A stretch of 43,623 bases of DNA from Bacilli bacterium. GTDB taxonomy: Bacteria; Bacillota_I; Bacilli_A; ML615J-28; CAG-698. The notes under the pieces are model-generated. The model saw only the letters and a program-made list of their open reading frames with translations, had not been told where the DNA came from and made no database searches. Below, piece after piece: positions 28,871 to 36,574 of the stretch (within the stretch, counting starts at the first letter, position 1; each line of letters starts with the position of its first letter). Location: the NCBI GenBank assembly GCA_016296945.1, contig JAEDHQ010000010.1, positions 1 to 43,623 of the forward strand, given 5' to 3'. The position numbers and the translations under genes were made by a program.

Positions 28871-29179
28871 ACCTCCTTTTGGTAATAAGTCGGATATATA
28901 TACCCAACGATATTTGAATCCCGTTTTCATAGCCGTTATCATCCAATTATCTGAATACTCAACATAATATTCAATATCCCCTGGATTTAAAGTATTAACT
29001 ACTTCAATTAATATATATTTATTTTTTTTAGGTTCTTCACTTGTATCATGCCATATTTGTTTTAGATTGATATATTCTTCGGCCATATCTTCGTATGGTT
29101 CGTTGCAAGATACCATTTTTTCACCCGTTATAGTATCTAGTAATTCTTGTTCAGTTAAATAAATTCTATTTGGTAACAT
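28862..29179 (-). CDS. DUF551-like protein
   Basis: 105 residues. IWHDTSEEPKKNKYILIEVV and YRWVYISDLLPKGGGE mark the DUF551-type module. The N-terminus differs from its paralogs (MLPNRIYLTEQELLDTITGE), so this is a recombined version. One of an amplified family (28189, 29182, 29550, 31694, 39517, 42914). Function unknown. Confidence 0.75.
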   Translation of the reverse strand: MLPNRIYLTEQELLDTITGEKMVSCNEPYEDMAEEYINLKQIWHDTSEEPKKNKYILIEVVNTLNPGDIEYYVEYSDNWMITAMKTGFKYRWVYISDLLPKGGGE

Positions 29180-29181
29180 AA

Positions 29182-29538
29182 TTATTTTGTTTTAGGTAAT
29201 AAGTCAGAGATATATACCCATTGTTTAATATTGCAACCTATAAGCCAATCTTTCATACTTTTGCCTTCAATCTCTGCTATAAATGTGTCATAAGCATTAT
29301 CACCTATCTGTCCCAAAAACCAAGATCCTTTTTTAGGTTCGACATCAATGCTATGCCAAACATTCTTCGGGTGCTCGTCTGCCCATTTTACTCCAGATTC
29401 AAATGAAGCTATTTCGGAATTGTATATTCTTCCATACGAATAGTTACATTTATCACCTCTATATAATTCCATTTCTGCAATTTGATGTCTTTCAGCTCTA
29501 CTCCTTGCAGCTTCAATTATTTCTTCTTCTCTTGTCAT
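29182..29538 (-). CDS. MTREEEI / DUF551-family protein
   Basis: 118 residues. N-terminal module MTREEEIIEAARSR...FESGVKWADEHPKNVWH, then a DUF551-like C-terminus ending WVYISDLLPK. It serves as the intact reference for the split copy at 28189. Two bases separate it from 28862-29179. Confidence 0.78.
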   Translation of the reverse strand: MTREEEIIEAARSRAERHQIAEMELYRGDKCNYSYGRIYNSEIASFESGVKWADEHPKNVWHSIDVEPKKGSWFLGQIGDNAYDTFIAEIEGKSMKDWLIGCNIKQWVYISDLLPKTK

Positions 29539-29549
29539 TATTTAATCTT

Positions 29550-29933
29550 CTATTCTTTTGGTAGGTCTGGTAATTTCCTCCAATGTGTTACTGTATAGAA
29601 ACCATCACATCTCCAATAAAAGTTTACATTGTATGAACCTATAAGATTGCACATATCTGATATATCAATATGTATTTTAGTAGGGTCTTCATTCCATGCC
29701 AAAACTACTAATACCTTCTTTGTAAGATGATCATCTTCAAGCATATCTTCGTGATAGCACGGTAAATCGTCCTTGACGCTTATCCATTGTGATTTTGGAT
29801 GCTTGTCTGCCCATTCTACCCCTTCTTCAAATGCTACCCCCATGCTTAAATAATCAATATCTTCATCGTACTTATGAGTCTCAGAAAATTTGTTGACCAC
29901 CTGTTGTATTTCTTCTTCTCTTGTCATATTCAA
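29550..29933 (-). CDS. MTREEEI / DUF551-family protein
   Basis: 127 residues. FEEGVEWADKHPKSQWISVK, DDLPCY and C-terminal VTHWRKLPDLP give a textbook DUF551 pattern (W.sV.d.LP ... thW..lP). First or second codon may be the start (MNMTREEE). Confidence 0.82.
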   Translation of the reverse strand: MNMTREEEIQQVVNKFSETHKYDEDIDYLSMGVAFEEGVEWADKHPKSQWISVKDDLPCYHEDMLEDDHLTKKVLVVLAWNEDPTKIHIDISDMCNLIGSYNVNFYWRCDGFYTVTHWRKLPDLPKE

Positions 29934-29953
29934 TTATTTCTATATTCTATCTT

Positions 29954-30208
29954 TTAATCTGTTGAATTTACAACCTCGTCATAAGTCATCTTAATTTGCT
30001 TATTAGCAAGTATCAAATCTTGCCACAAACATTCAACCATATCTTCTAAACACACCTCATCGGGAAAATTATTCGCAATCACTGTTTCAACGCATTTTAT
30101 CCTTTCAGATAGATATTTATTAATGAGTTCATGACTTTTTTTGATACTATCCGTATTTTCTATTTTCTTTCTCAATAATTGACAGTAAGACGAATCATAT
30201 AATTCCAT
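29954..30208 (-). CDS. hypothetical 84-aa protein
   Basis: MELYDSSYCQLLRKKIENTD at the start; helical, soluble, acidic. Three bases from the next gene upstream. No family recognised. Confidence 0.65.
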   Translation of the reverse strand: MELYDSSYCQLLRKKIENTDSIKKSHELINKYLSERIKCVETVIANNFPDEVCLEDMVECLWQDLILANKQIKMTYDEVVNSTD

Positions 30209-30211
30209 AAT

Positions 30212-30979
30212 CTATTCCTCCCAATATCTATAAAATTCTGGCGCTTCATCATCAGTCCCTATCAAATGCTTGGTTTCCTCGTTGTAAGGAATACAATATG
30301 TATAGTTGCAACCAGCGCATTCCATATTAAATGGATATTTTGTATCATTTATATGTGAAAATATACCACATTTCCATTTTGTTCTTCCATTTCTGACAAT
30401 CACCTTATCAAACGGTTGCAATGTCTTCGGGTCAAACTTAGGTTTCTTAGTCTTAAATTTATTCCAATCCCTATTTTCCTTTGATGGGAATAATAAGCAT
30501 TCTCCGTTTTCTGATTCAAAATAAGTCCCATCGTAATAAAAGGTAATATAATTTTCTATACCTTCATTAGTTAAAAATTTCACTCTAATAATAGTATCTT
30601 TATCAGGTACTCTGATTTCAACAGAATTAATTCTACATTCTCCACATAAAGGAGAATATAACTTTGTCCCTTTTGGACAATCCTTCAAAATTTCTGCGAT
30701 GTTTATTTTATTTTCCATAACTAATAATTTATTGTCATTAACTTTTTCTTTTACAATTTCACAGCACTCCTCATAAGTCTTCGGATACTTCTTTTTCTTT
30801 TCAACCCAGGAAAAATATCCATCTTCTTGTAATTCATAACCATTAGGGGTTTTATCATTTTCTGATTCACACCATTCCACATTGAAACTCGTTGTAAATC
30901 CTCTTAAACCACAATGTGGATTATCGTCACGTACCGCAAATACACATTTTTGACAGGCATTTCTTTTCATATTATTCAT
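30212..30979 (-). CDS. two-module phage protein (Cys-rich head + INIAEILKDCP module)
   Basis: 255 residues. Residues 1-60 hold a Cys cluster (CQKCVFAVRDDNPHCGLRG, EWCESEN), likely zinc-binding. A linker KYPKTYEECCEIV follows, then a module INIAEILKDCPKGTKLYSPL...FDKVIVR...APEFYRYWEE. That second module is a free-standing protein at 37514-37987, and a remnant is at about 32014. The family is widespread in Bacteroides phages; function unknown. Its start overlaps the microprotein gene upstream. Confidence 0.75.
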   Translation of the reverse strand: MNNMKRNACQKCVFAVRDDNPHCGLRGFTTSFNVEWCESENDKTPNGYELQEDGYFSWVEKKKKYPKTYEECCEIVKEKVNDNKLLVMENKINIAEILKDCPKGTKLYSPLCGECRINSVEIRVPDKDTIIRVKFLTNEGIENYITFYYDGTYFESENGECLLFPSKENRDWNKFKTKKPKFDPKTLQPFDKVIVRNGRTKWKCGIFSHINDTKYPFNMECAGCNYTYCIPYNEETKHLIGTDDEAPEFYRYWEE

Positions 30980-31073
30980 CTCCTATTATTTCGGTAATAT
31001 CTTTAATAAGTTTCTCAGTATCAAATGTTATGGAACACATGCCTGAGTATATAACACCTATATATTTAGTCAT
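30972..31073 (-). CDS. 33-aa microprotein
   Basis: MTKYIGVIYSGMCSITFDTE at the start, ending TEIIGDE. It overlaps the start of the next gene (30979) by eight bases, and AGGAGA in its own 3' end serves as SD for that gene. Conserved coding spacing in a tight operon supports it; function unknown. Confidence 0.5.
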   Translation of the reverse strand: MTKYIGVIYSGMCSITFDTEKLIKDITEIIGDE

Positions 31074-31088
31074 ATCGTGTTCCCTTAA

Positions 31089-31319
31089 TCATTTAATAAT
31101 ATCATCAGTTTTAGGGGACTTCTTAGACTTCTTCTCCAGGATAATCTTCGTTGCATTGATTACATTGCCATTCTCATCTTTAAAAATGTAACCATCTGGG
31201 AGATTAAACTCATTAACCCATCCACACATTTCATGATTATCAAGGTAGTCAATCATATCATCTGTCCAGTAGTATTCATCTGGATCCTCTAACATCTCAT
31301 AACAATTTTCTGATATCAT
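31089..31319 (-). CDS. hypothetical 76-aa protein
   Basis: Acidic N-terminus (MISENCYEMLEDPDEYYWTD), then DGYIFKDENGNVINATKIIL and a Lys-rich tail. The ENGNVINATKIILEKK segment is typical of the N-terminal module that elsewhere precedes YPKTYEECC-type proteins such as 30212, so this may be a separated module. Confidence 0.65.
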   Translation of the reverse strand: MISENCYEMLEDPDEYYWTDDMIDYLDNHEMCGWVNEFNLPDGYIFKDENGNVINATKIILEKKSKKSPKTDDIIK

Positions 31320-31336
31320 TTCTTTACTGATTTAAG

Positions 31337-31441
31337 TTAAACTTCATTCACTATATATCCAACATCATAATAGTCATTCTTATTTTTAGTATACCAATCA
31401 ATACTCTTGATTCGTACTTTATCCAAAGGCTCATAATACAT
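31337..31441 (-). CDS. 34-aa small protein (KVRIKS type)
   Basis: MYYEPLDKVRIKSIDWYTKN at the start. The KVRIKSIDWY block occurs in small Bacteroides phage proteins with an SH3-like look. Short but in a gap otherwise without a gene. Confidence 0.5.
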   Translation of the reverse strand: MYYEPLDKVRIKSIDWYTKNKNDYYDVGYIVNEV

Positions 31442-31454
31442 ATTCCTATATCTT

Positions 31455-31691
31455 TTATTTGTTTAATTTTTTACACTTTTTTTCTATCCAATGATAACTT
31501 ACCCAAGTAAAATACCGACATTCATTACAACAATATCCTCTTCCGCCTTGTGAATCAGTATCGAAATATTTTAATTGTTTACCACATTTAGGGCATATTC
31601 CATTATTAAAACCTTTATATTCCATATACATTCCGGTCAAGACACCAAAAATAATCAGAACTATAATTAATATACAAATTATACATATCAT
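31455..31691 (-). CDS. membrane-anchored zinc-ribbon protein
   Basis: 78 residues. One N-terminal transmembrane helix (ICIICILIIVLIIFGVLTGM), then a zinc ribbon: CPKCGKQL ... YCCNECRY. Topology suggests a ribbon tethered at the inner membrane. Role unknown. Confidence 0.72.
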   Translation of the reverse strand: MICIICILIIVLIIFGVLTGMYMEYKGFNNGICPKCGKQLKYFDTDSQGGRGYCCNECRYFTWVSYHWIEKKCKKLNK

Positions 31692-31693
31692 AA

Positions 31694-31936
31694 TTATTCC
31701 TCCAATGCTTTACGTAACTCATTTGCTATATCTGTTGATGAAAAATCACCACGTTCATTATCATACCACGGAAAATCAAAAATGTTTTCTTCTACCCACT
31801 CACAAGCTTTCTCAATCATAGTCTTGTCTGCATATTTTACTCCATAATTCACACCCACTTGAAAATCTAAAGAACCATAATTATCTATACCAATTTCTTC
31901 GTCAATCAATTTCTGTATTTCTTCTTCTCTTGTCAT
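31694..31936 (-). CDS. MTREEEI-family protein, short form
   Basis: 80 residues. MTREEEIQKLIDEEIG, then GVNYGVKYADKTMIEKACEW and a C-terminal NELRKALEE. It has the N-terminal module of the DUF551 group but a different C-terminal half. Confidence 0.72.
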   Translation of the reverse strand: MTREEEIQKLIDEEIGIDNYGSLDFQVGVNYGVKYADKTMIEKACEWVEENIFDFPWYDNERGDFSSTDIANELRKALEE

Positions 31937-32013
31937 ATTATAAAAATTTTATATTTAAATAAATGTTTATTTTTCAAAATCACTATTTTTGTTGTTGAGA
32001 AAATCCTTCAATG

Positions 32014-32085
32014 TTAGGCAATGTTACAATTTGGACAGTTTTTAAGTATTTCGGCGACGTTAATCTTTTCCGCAATCAAAATTTA
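32014..32085 (-). pseudogene. remnant of an INIAEILKDCP-module gene
   Basis: AEKINVAEILKNCPNC is readable before a stop, clearly the start of the module found at 30212 and 37514. No start codon remains and the rest is missing. It abuts the stop of the gene at 32086. Confidence 0.65.
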
Positions 32086-32403
32086 TTACATATTATCAAT
32101 ACCACAATTTGTTAATACACAAGGTTGTGCTTTAGGCTTACAATCTGAAATCTTAATAGTTTCTGGTTCGTTGAGCACTTTCATTTCAAACTCTTTATCA
32201 ATGGTGTTATTTACTACGGCAAGAAAATTAAATGTCATTTCTGCCAGTAGAAAATCTCGGATGTTTAATCTACTATCGAGTCCATATTTATTATATAAAT
32301 CTGAAAGTTCTTTTAAAAACTCTTCTTGTTTCCCATAATCAAAAAGGTGATTATATATTAAAGGAGTTACATTTCTATTTTTTATAATTTCTTCACATTT
32401 CAT
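32086..32403 (-). CDS. hypothetical 105-aa protein
   Basis: MKCEEIIKNRNVTPLIYNHL at the start; helical body (RDFLLAEMTFNFLAVVNNTI), Cys-containing C-terminus. No family recognised. Confidence 0.65.
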   Translation of the reverse strand: MKCEEIIKNRNVTPLIYNHLFDYGKQEEFLKELSDLYNKYGLDSRLNIRDFLLAEMTFNFLAVVNNTIDKEFEMKVLNEPETIKISDCKPKAQPCVLTNCGIDNM

Positions 32404-32449
32404 GCTATTCTAATTATTTAGGATGATTTAATATAACTTTATTTATACT

Positions 32450-32737
32450 TTACTTTTCGTATTCATTTGTTTTAAATATTACCACACTATCAACCTTAAC
32501 GTTATCAATTACCTCATATTTAAGGGTTGTTTTACCCTGGTATACATCCATTGCTGTAGGTTCAGGTTTTTCTTTAATATCAGAAACAATAGCAATTTCC
32601 AGTATACAAAATATGGTTGTAAGTACCCCGAGGAATACACCAAAACCCATATTACCATTACCTTGGTCAATTTTTACGTTTGTGTAAATAACTAATGCTA
32701 TTGTAATTAATCCTACTATAATTGCTCCTATGATCAT
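32450..32737 (-). CDS. small membrane protein
   Basis: 95 residues, two N-terminal hydrophobic helices (IIGAIIVGLITIALVIYTNV; FGVFLGVLTTIFCILEIAIV), then a short soluble tail. Follows the next gene by two bases (operon). Confidence 0.68.
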   Translation of the reverse strand: MIIGAIIVGLITIALVIYTNVKIDQGNGNMGFGVFLGVLTTIFCILEIAIVSDIKEKPEPTAMDVYQGKTTLKYEVIDNVKVDSVVIFKTNEYEK

Positions 32738-32739
32738 AA

Positions 32740-33159
32740 TTAATAAATATTTAATCCTGTTACATCTAAAGCAAGTCCTTTTTCAATAAGACCCCTATAA
32801 TCAAAATGATGTGCATTTAACCAATCAATAGCATCCATTATATAACATGTTAAAATTTCACTATACCCAGTCATATCATTAAAACTACAATCACTTATGG
32901 AAACCTTCTCATCTAACACTACTGTAAATAACTCTTCTCTTTGTTCCTCCGTCATACTTGACATAGGGAATAGATATGGTTTGATGTCTTCGATAGATAA
33001 AATATATTGTCCAATATCTACAGAACCATCACATGTAATACTTTCTATTTCATCCCAAGTTTCACGTTCTTCTTCTACGCCATAATAGGATGCTTTAACT
33101 CCATACGGCAACCTTGCACAAAAGTCTTTTACCAATAAATCTTTTTCTTCTTGTGTCAT
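32740..33159 (-). CDS. KPYLFPMSSMT-family phage protein
   Basis: 139 residues. IKPYLFPMSSMTEEQREEL and the C-terminal DWLNAHHFDYRGLIEKGLA are hallmark blocks of a protein found repeatedly in Bacteroides phages and prophages; function unknown. Paralog at 34804. Confidence 0.78.
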   Translation of the reverse strand: MTQEEKDLLVKDFCARLPYGVKASYYGVEEERETWDEIESITCDGSVDIGQYILSIEDIKPYLFPMSSMTEEQREELFTVVLDEKVSISDCSFNDMTGYSEILTCYIMDAIDWLNAHHFDYRGLIEKGLALDVTGLNIY

Positions 33160-33168
33160 ATCTTTTAA

Positions 33169-33513
33169 TTAAGTTCTCGATATAATGTCTCTATCTGCAT
33201 CATAATTAAACATTTTACATAGTTCTTCCTTATTGGTATCTGCATATTTATATCTCCATCTAACCTTATCAAGAATCACATTAGAAGCATCAGTTTTATT
33301 TATATAATCATAAAATAAACTATTAAATATACAATTATCAGCTTCTTTAATTATTTTATTTTTCTCGTTAAGTCTTTTTTGAAGTGTATTTATATAGCAA
33401 ACATTGAAGTCTGTAATATCAATGTTCCCATTTTCAATTAATCTAATAATAACATCACAAATAAATGTTTTATCCTTATCCTGCAATATCTTTGTAATTT
33501 CTTCTCGTGTCAT
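33169..33513 (-). CDS. hypothetical 114-aa protein
   Basis: MTREEITKILQDKDKTFICD at the start; helical, soluble. The first codons resemble the MTREE opening of the DUF551 group but the rest does not. Own minus-strand promoter at 33540-33571. Confidence 0.68.
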   Translation of the reverse strand: MTREEITKILQDKDKTFICDVIIRLIENGNIDITDFNVCYINTLQKRLNEKNKIIKEADNCIFNSLFYDYINKTDASNVILDKVRWRYKYADTNKEELCKMFNYDADRDIISRT

Positions 33514-33539
33514 ATCTTTGTTTATTTTTAATTACCTTA

Positions 33540-33571
33540 CAAAGATAAGTCAATTTTTTCAAAAATACAAA
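33540..33571 (-). promoter_or_regulatory. Bacteroidota-type promoter (minus strand)
   Basis: TTTG at 33571-33568, 20 nt, TATCTTTG at 33547-33540, with the cassette spacer TGAAAAAATTGACT. Confidence 0.82.
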
Positions 33572-33574
33572 TTT

Positions 33575-33688
33575 TTATTGAAAAATCAAAACACAAATAA
33601 TAAAACCAATTATAGAACCACATATGTATCCAGCATATTCTATAAATTTATCAATGTTTAATTTTACTTTCTTATTATTTTTCAACAT
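33575..33688 (-). CDS. 37-aa membrane microprotein
   Basis: MLKNNKKVKLNIDKFIEYAG at the start, then a single hydrophobic helix (YICGSIIGFIICVLIF). It overlaps nothing else and sits just upstream of a promoter. Unrelated in sequence to the plus-strand 29-residue family but similar in design. Confidence 0.5.
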   Translation of the reverse strand: MLKNNKKVKLNIDKFIEYAGYICGSIIGFIICVLIFQ

Positions 33689-33707
33689 AATTATTTGTTT
33701 AAGTCAA

Positions 33708-33896
33708 TTATTTTTTTATATTTGAAGATATTACATCTTCTTGTTTAATAATAAAACTATTTTGATAATCCATGTATTTGAAATCCTTAGATTTAGATAT
33801 TTCTTTAGCTATTCTCAATGCTTCTAGTGGGTTATTAGCTTTTACATTGGTTTCAACAATCCCAATGTAATGTGAATGTATAGTATAGTTTTTCAT
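33708..33896 (-). CDS. DpnD/PcfM-like small protein
   Basis: 62 residues. MKNYTIHSHYIGIVETNVKA followed by NNPLEALRIAKE, the same arrangement as the protein at 3454. Its upstream region is occupied by the solitary hairpin and the tnpB-derived element, which may have separated it from its -33 box. Confidence 0.72.
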   Translation of the reverse strand: MKNYTIHSHYIGIVETNVKANNPLEALRIAKEISKSKDFKYMDYQNSFIIKQEDVISSNIKK

Positions 33897-33907
33897 GATA
33901 ATCTGTC

Positions 33908-33953
33908 TTGTGGAAACTCCATTCTTTAGATTGGAGAGGAAACAAGACTTATT
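33908..33953. ncRNA. strong hairpin resembling an IS605-type end
   Basis: GTCTTGT / ACAAGAC outer helix and CTCCA / TGGAG inner helix with a symmetric internal loop and TTCTTTAGAT apex. The apex CTCCATTCTTTAGATTGGAG resembles the right-end hairpin CACCATCCTTTAGGTTGGTG of the tnpB element. It may be a relic of a related element or its left boundary. Confidence 0.5.
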
Positions 33954-34013
33954 CCTTTTGTTGGTTAAACAATATTTTAATTAATCACATTGCAAATATA
34001 CACATTTTTTTTC

Positions 34014-34279
34014 TTAATATATTATACTTTTTTAATTTAAATGGTATTTATATAAAAATCACAAAGTTCTTTGAAATGGTATTGGGTTGTACTCTAAAAA
34101 GAAAAACTTACAATATGAATCAAATCATATTACCCTGAGCACGTAAAACCATAAATTGTAGGTTCTCAATGTAATGAGAATTGGAATTTCCAAGACTCAG
34201 TAAGAGCACTTGTCAACGTGCCATGCCAAAGGGTATTACCCTTTGCTCAAGCACCCTCATTTAGGTGGGTGTAGTTGAC
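34014..34279 (+). mobile_element. non-autonomous derivative of the tnpB element (MITE-like)
   Basis: The left end (34014-34054) matches the tnpB element left end (20596-20635) closely. The last 110 bases (34170-34279) match its right end including the omega RNA scaffold. About 110 unrelated bases lie between, and tnpB is deleted. The element ends in GTTGAC exactly as the parent does. Confidence 0.8.
34170..34279 (+). ncRNA. solitary omega RNA scaffold; guide begins at 34280
   Basis: Outer helix GTCAAC (34212-34217) / GTTGAC (34274-34279) and both internal hairpins are conserved. In the second hairpin an A-T pair of the parent is C-G here (a compensatory change), which supports selection on RNA structure. 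The adjoining guide would be GATAATCTTATTTTATTAAC. Confidence 0.7.
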
Positions 34280-34294
34280 GATAATCTTATTTTA

Positions 34295-34801
34295 TTAACA
34301 AAATTCTGTAAAATCACTAAATCTATAATCTAATTCGTCATAAGGAATTTTTACATCATTACAATATTGTTTTTCACCCCAAAAACGTTTTTTAGCTTCA
34401 TCATATAAGATTTTAGCTTCTTCTTTACTAAAAGCATATTTTTCTCTACCAGCTCTATTTAATTCCCAAATATAATATTGTTCTCCATTCCAACCATCTT
34501 TAAAATCCGTAACAAATTTTTCCCAAAATTCATCAACAGTAAGTGGTTCATCATATTCAGTAACGATAGTGTCACAAGATTTTAAAAAGTCTTTAATAGA
34601 TTGTTCTGTATAATCATAATATTTCCAATCATTATGATTAAATAAAAACTTCCATCCAGCACTACGTTTTCCAATATGAATTTTATTCTCTTCTATTTTA
34701 TCATTTATTTCTTTATATGTTTGAAGAGATTGTTTTTGTTGTAATAAGTCAATTATTTCTTTAGAAAGATTCTTTCTAATTGCATAAACATTCGTTCCCA
34801 T
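34295..34801 (-). CDS. phage protein, MGTN...HIGKRSAGW family
   Basis: 168 residues. MGTNVYAIRKNL start, HIGKRSAGWKFLFN and FWEKFVTDFK...W blocks match a family often present in phage genomes (MGTNYY... with IHIGKSS.GW). No enzymatic role known to me. Confidence 0.75.
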   Translation of the reverse strand: MGTNVYAIRKNLSKEIIDLLQQKQSLQTYKEINDKIEENKIHIGKRSAGWKFLFNHNDWKYYDYTEQSIKDFLKSCDTIVTEYDEPLTVDEFWEKFVTDFKDGWNGEQYYIWELNRAGREKYAFSKEEAKILYDEAKKRFWGEKQYCNDVKIPYDELDYRFSDFTEFC

Positions 34802-34803
34802 AT

Positions 34804-35166
34804 CTAATAAATATTTTTACCTGTTGCATCAATTGCTAAATCTTTTTCAATAAGTCCTCTAAAATCTATGTGATTTTTATAAAGGTAATCAAACGAATAA
34901 ATAGTGTGATATAATATACCATATGGACCACTTATCATTAATGATTGCCATTCTTTTTTCTGTTCCTCGGTCATACTTGACATAGGGAAGAGATATGGTT
35001 TGAAATTTTCTATTTCTATTTGTGTCCCTTCAAAATCTGTAACAAATCCATCAATATCAATACTTTCTATTGCTGATATATAACTACCATATATTTGTGC
35101 GTAAACTTTATATGGAAACCTTCCACAGAGGTCTTTAAATAAAAGTTCTTTTTCTTCTTGTGTCAT
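34804..35166 (-). CDS. KPYLFPMSSMT-family phage protein
   Basis: 120 residues, paralog of 32740-33159 (FKPYLFPMSSMTEEQKKEW, HIDFRGLIEKDLAIDATG). Two bases from the next gene, same operon. Confidence 0.78.
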   Translation of the reverse strand: MTQEEKELLFKDLCGRFPYKVYAQIYGSYISAIESIDIDGFVTDFEGTQIEIENFKPYLFPMSSMTEEQKKEWQSLMISGPYGILYHTIYSFDYLYKNHIDFRGLIEKDLAIDATGKNIY

Positions 35167-35175
35167 AACTATTTT

Positions 35176-35355
35176 TTATATACTAAATAAAATACTACCT
35201 AATACCACACCAAATAACATACCTACCAACCCTGAACCAATACCACACAATACTATAAATTTATCATCATTAATTCTAACTCCAACAATGACATTATACA
35301 TTAAAGTAATTAATGCAATAAACAAAATTGCTGCGAAAATTATTTTAAAAACCAT
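35176..35355 (-). CDS. small two-span membrane protein
   Basis: 59 residues, MVFKIIFAAILFIALITLMY and GSGLVGMLFGVVLGSILFSI as two membrane helices. Overlaps the stop of the next gene upstream by eleven bases, supporting a real translationally coupled gene. Confidence 0.55.
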   Translation of the reverse strand: MVFKIIFAAILFIALITLMYNVIVGVRINDDKFIVLCGIGSGLVGMLFGVVLGSILFSI

Positions 35356-35500
35356 ATTTTCTAATCAAATTATCAAGTACGTATTCAATTCCTGCGAGTG
35401 CTGCTAATTCGTAAGTAGAATAATTATCATCTCCTCCAATAAAGAACATAGCTTCAAATAAATCAATTTTTTGAAACGTTGGATAATAAAAATCATCCAT
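35345..35500 (-). CDS. 51-aa protein, tail paralog of 36073-36567
   Basis: MDDFYYPTFQKIDLFEAMFF at the start; the C-terminal ALAGIEYVLDNLI matches the C-terminus of the 164-residue protein at 36073 (YGIEYVLDNLI). It is a shortened version of that family. Confidence 0.6.
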   Translation of the reverse strand: MDDFYYPTFQKIDLFEAMFFIGGDDNYSTYELAALAGIEYVLDNLIRKYGF

Positions 35501-35518
35501 AATTATATAGTTTTAAAA

Positions 35519-35635
35519 TCACTTTTTTTGCTCTTGGGGAAGCTCTCCGGTATTAATAGATATTATGGGTAGTGTTTCTTTCTTACCACAATACATACAG
35601 TATATTAAATCTTGAACAAAACTAAATTTATTCAT
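35519..35635 (-). CDS. 38-aa CxxC microprotein
   Basis: MNKFSFVQDLIYCMYCGKKE at the start; one CMYC pair, a half zinc-ribbon. Short and uncertain. Confidence 0.4.
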   Translation of the reverse strand: MNKFSFVQDLIYCMYCGKKETLPIISINTGELPQEQKK

Positions 35636-35760
35636 TATTAACTTCTTGTTTCAACCTACCACTACTTTTTAGTACCTCATAACTGAGTCTGTCATCCATA
35701 GTTGGGTAGTCCGCAAGCGTAAATTCGGATGTACTGCACCCTATTATTTTTAAAAATTAA
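35630..35760 (-). pseudogene. fragment containing MDDRLSYEVLKSSGRL
   Basis: An open stretch reads TSEFTLADYPTMDDRLSYEV and continues to QEVNNE. Only an internal ATG at 35701 is available as start (23 codons). Either a very small gene or the tail of a lost longer one. Confidence 0.4.
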
Positions 35761-35795
35761 AAAAGTATAAAAAAGTTTAATTTCTTAATTAATAG

Positions 35796-35871
35796 TTAAC
35801 TACACATTTGTACAAATGGAGAATAAACTCTCTTGCATATAGGGCATTGCCAACCTTGTGCTACTCCAAAT
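35796..35871 (-). pseudogene. zinc-ribbon remnant
   Basis: GWQCPICKRVYSPFVQMC is readable in a frame without a start codon, directly after the gene at 35861. It resembles the GWQCPVCGRVY zinc-ribbon tail of Bacteroides phage proteins. Second CxxC is missing. Confidence 0.55.
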
Positions 35872-36040
35872 ATTTATAGTTATTTGTTAGTTCGTCAATC
35901 ACTATTTTATGATTAACATTTGAGTCATCAATAACCTTAATGAACATCTCTGCTAAATCATAAGGTAAATTATCTGTATCCTCAATACTTAATGTTACAT
36001 TAATACCATTAAGTGAATAATTTATTTTTATATTGTCCAT
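35861..36040 (-). CDS. hypothetical 59-aa protein
   Basis: MDNIKINYSLNGINVTLSIE at the start, then LPYDLAEMFIKVIDDSNVNH and IVIDEL. I recognise this pattern from small crAss-like and Bacteroides phage proteins. In full-length relatives a zinc ribbon often follows; here it is out of frame (see 35796). Confidence 0.65.
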   Translation of the reverse strand: MDNIKINYSLNGINVTLSIEDTDNLPYDLAEMFIKVIDDSNVNHKIVIDELTNNYKYLE

Positions 36041-36072
36041 CGTAACTCTACTTAAATTTATCGTATTTTTAT

Positions 36073-36567
36073 TTAAATCAAATTATCAAGTACGTATTCT
36101 ATTCCATACAAAACACAATCATCATAGTCATCCCACGCTCCTGCATAATTAGGACCATCATCCTTTGTGTGAGAATAATATCTATCTGTGGCACCTTTAT
36201 CAGGAGTGTCACTTATGAATAAGTGATATCCATACGCAGCACTTACTATTTCAAAATGCAAATGATGTTTTTCTCTTAACCACTTCAATACTTGGGAGAT
36301 GGTAGGAGCTTTTATTATTTCCTTTTCAATTAGAACGTCTCTATAAGGAATGAGTTGATGTTTATAAATATAAACAAAATTCCAATCTAACCTACCGCCA
36401 CCTTCTTTAGTTAATTCATAATAACCATCATCACTTAATTCTCCAAATGCCTTAACTACCTCAGGATTGATTATTTGCTCTTTATTATACACAAATAAAC
36501 ATGGATAATCAAATCCTTTATCCTTTAGCTTCTTCGCTATTTCAAATGTTACAAAATCCAGATTCAT
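36073..36567 (-). CDS. phage protein, PTISQVLKWLRE family
   Basis: 164 residues. MNLDFVTFEIAKKLKDKGFD, TISQVLKWLREKHHLHFEI and the C-terminal GIEYVLDNLI are typical of a family very common in gut Bacteroides phages. No known activity. No Cys cluster. Confidence 0.75.
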   Translation of the reverse strand: MNLDFVTFEIAKKLKDKGFDYPCLFVYNKEQIINPEVVKAFGELSDDGYYELTKEGGGRLDWNFVYIYKHQLIPYRDVLIEKEIIKAPTISQVLKWLREKHHLHFEIVSAAYGYHLFISDTPDKGATDRYYSHTKDDGPNYAGAWDDYDDCVLYGIEYVLDNLI

Positions 36568-36574
36568 GTTTTTA

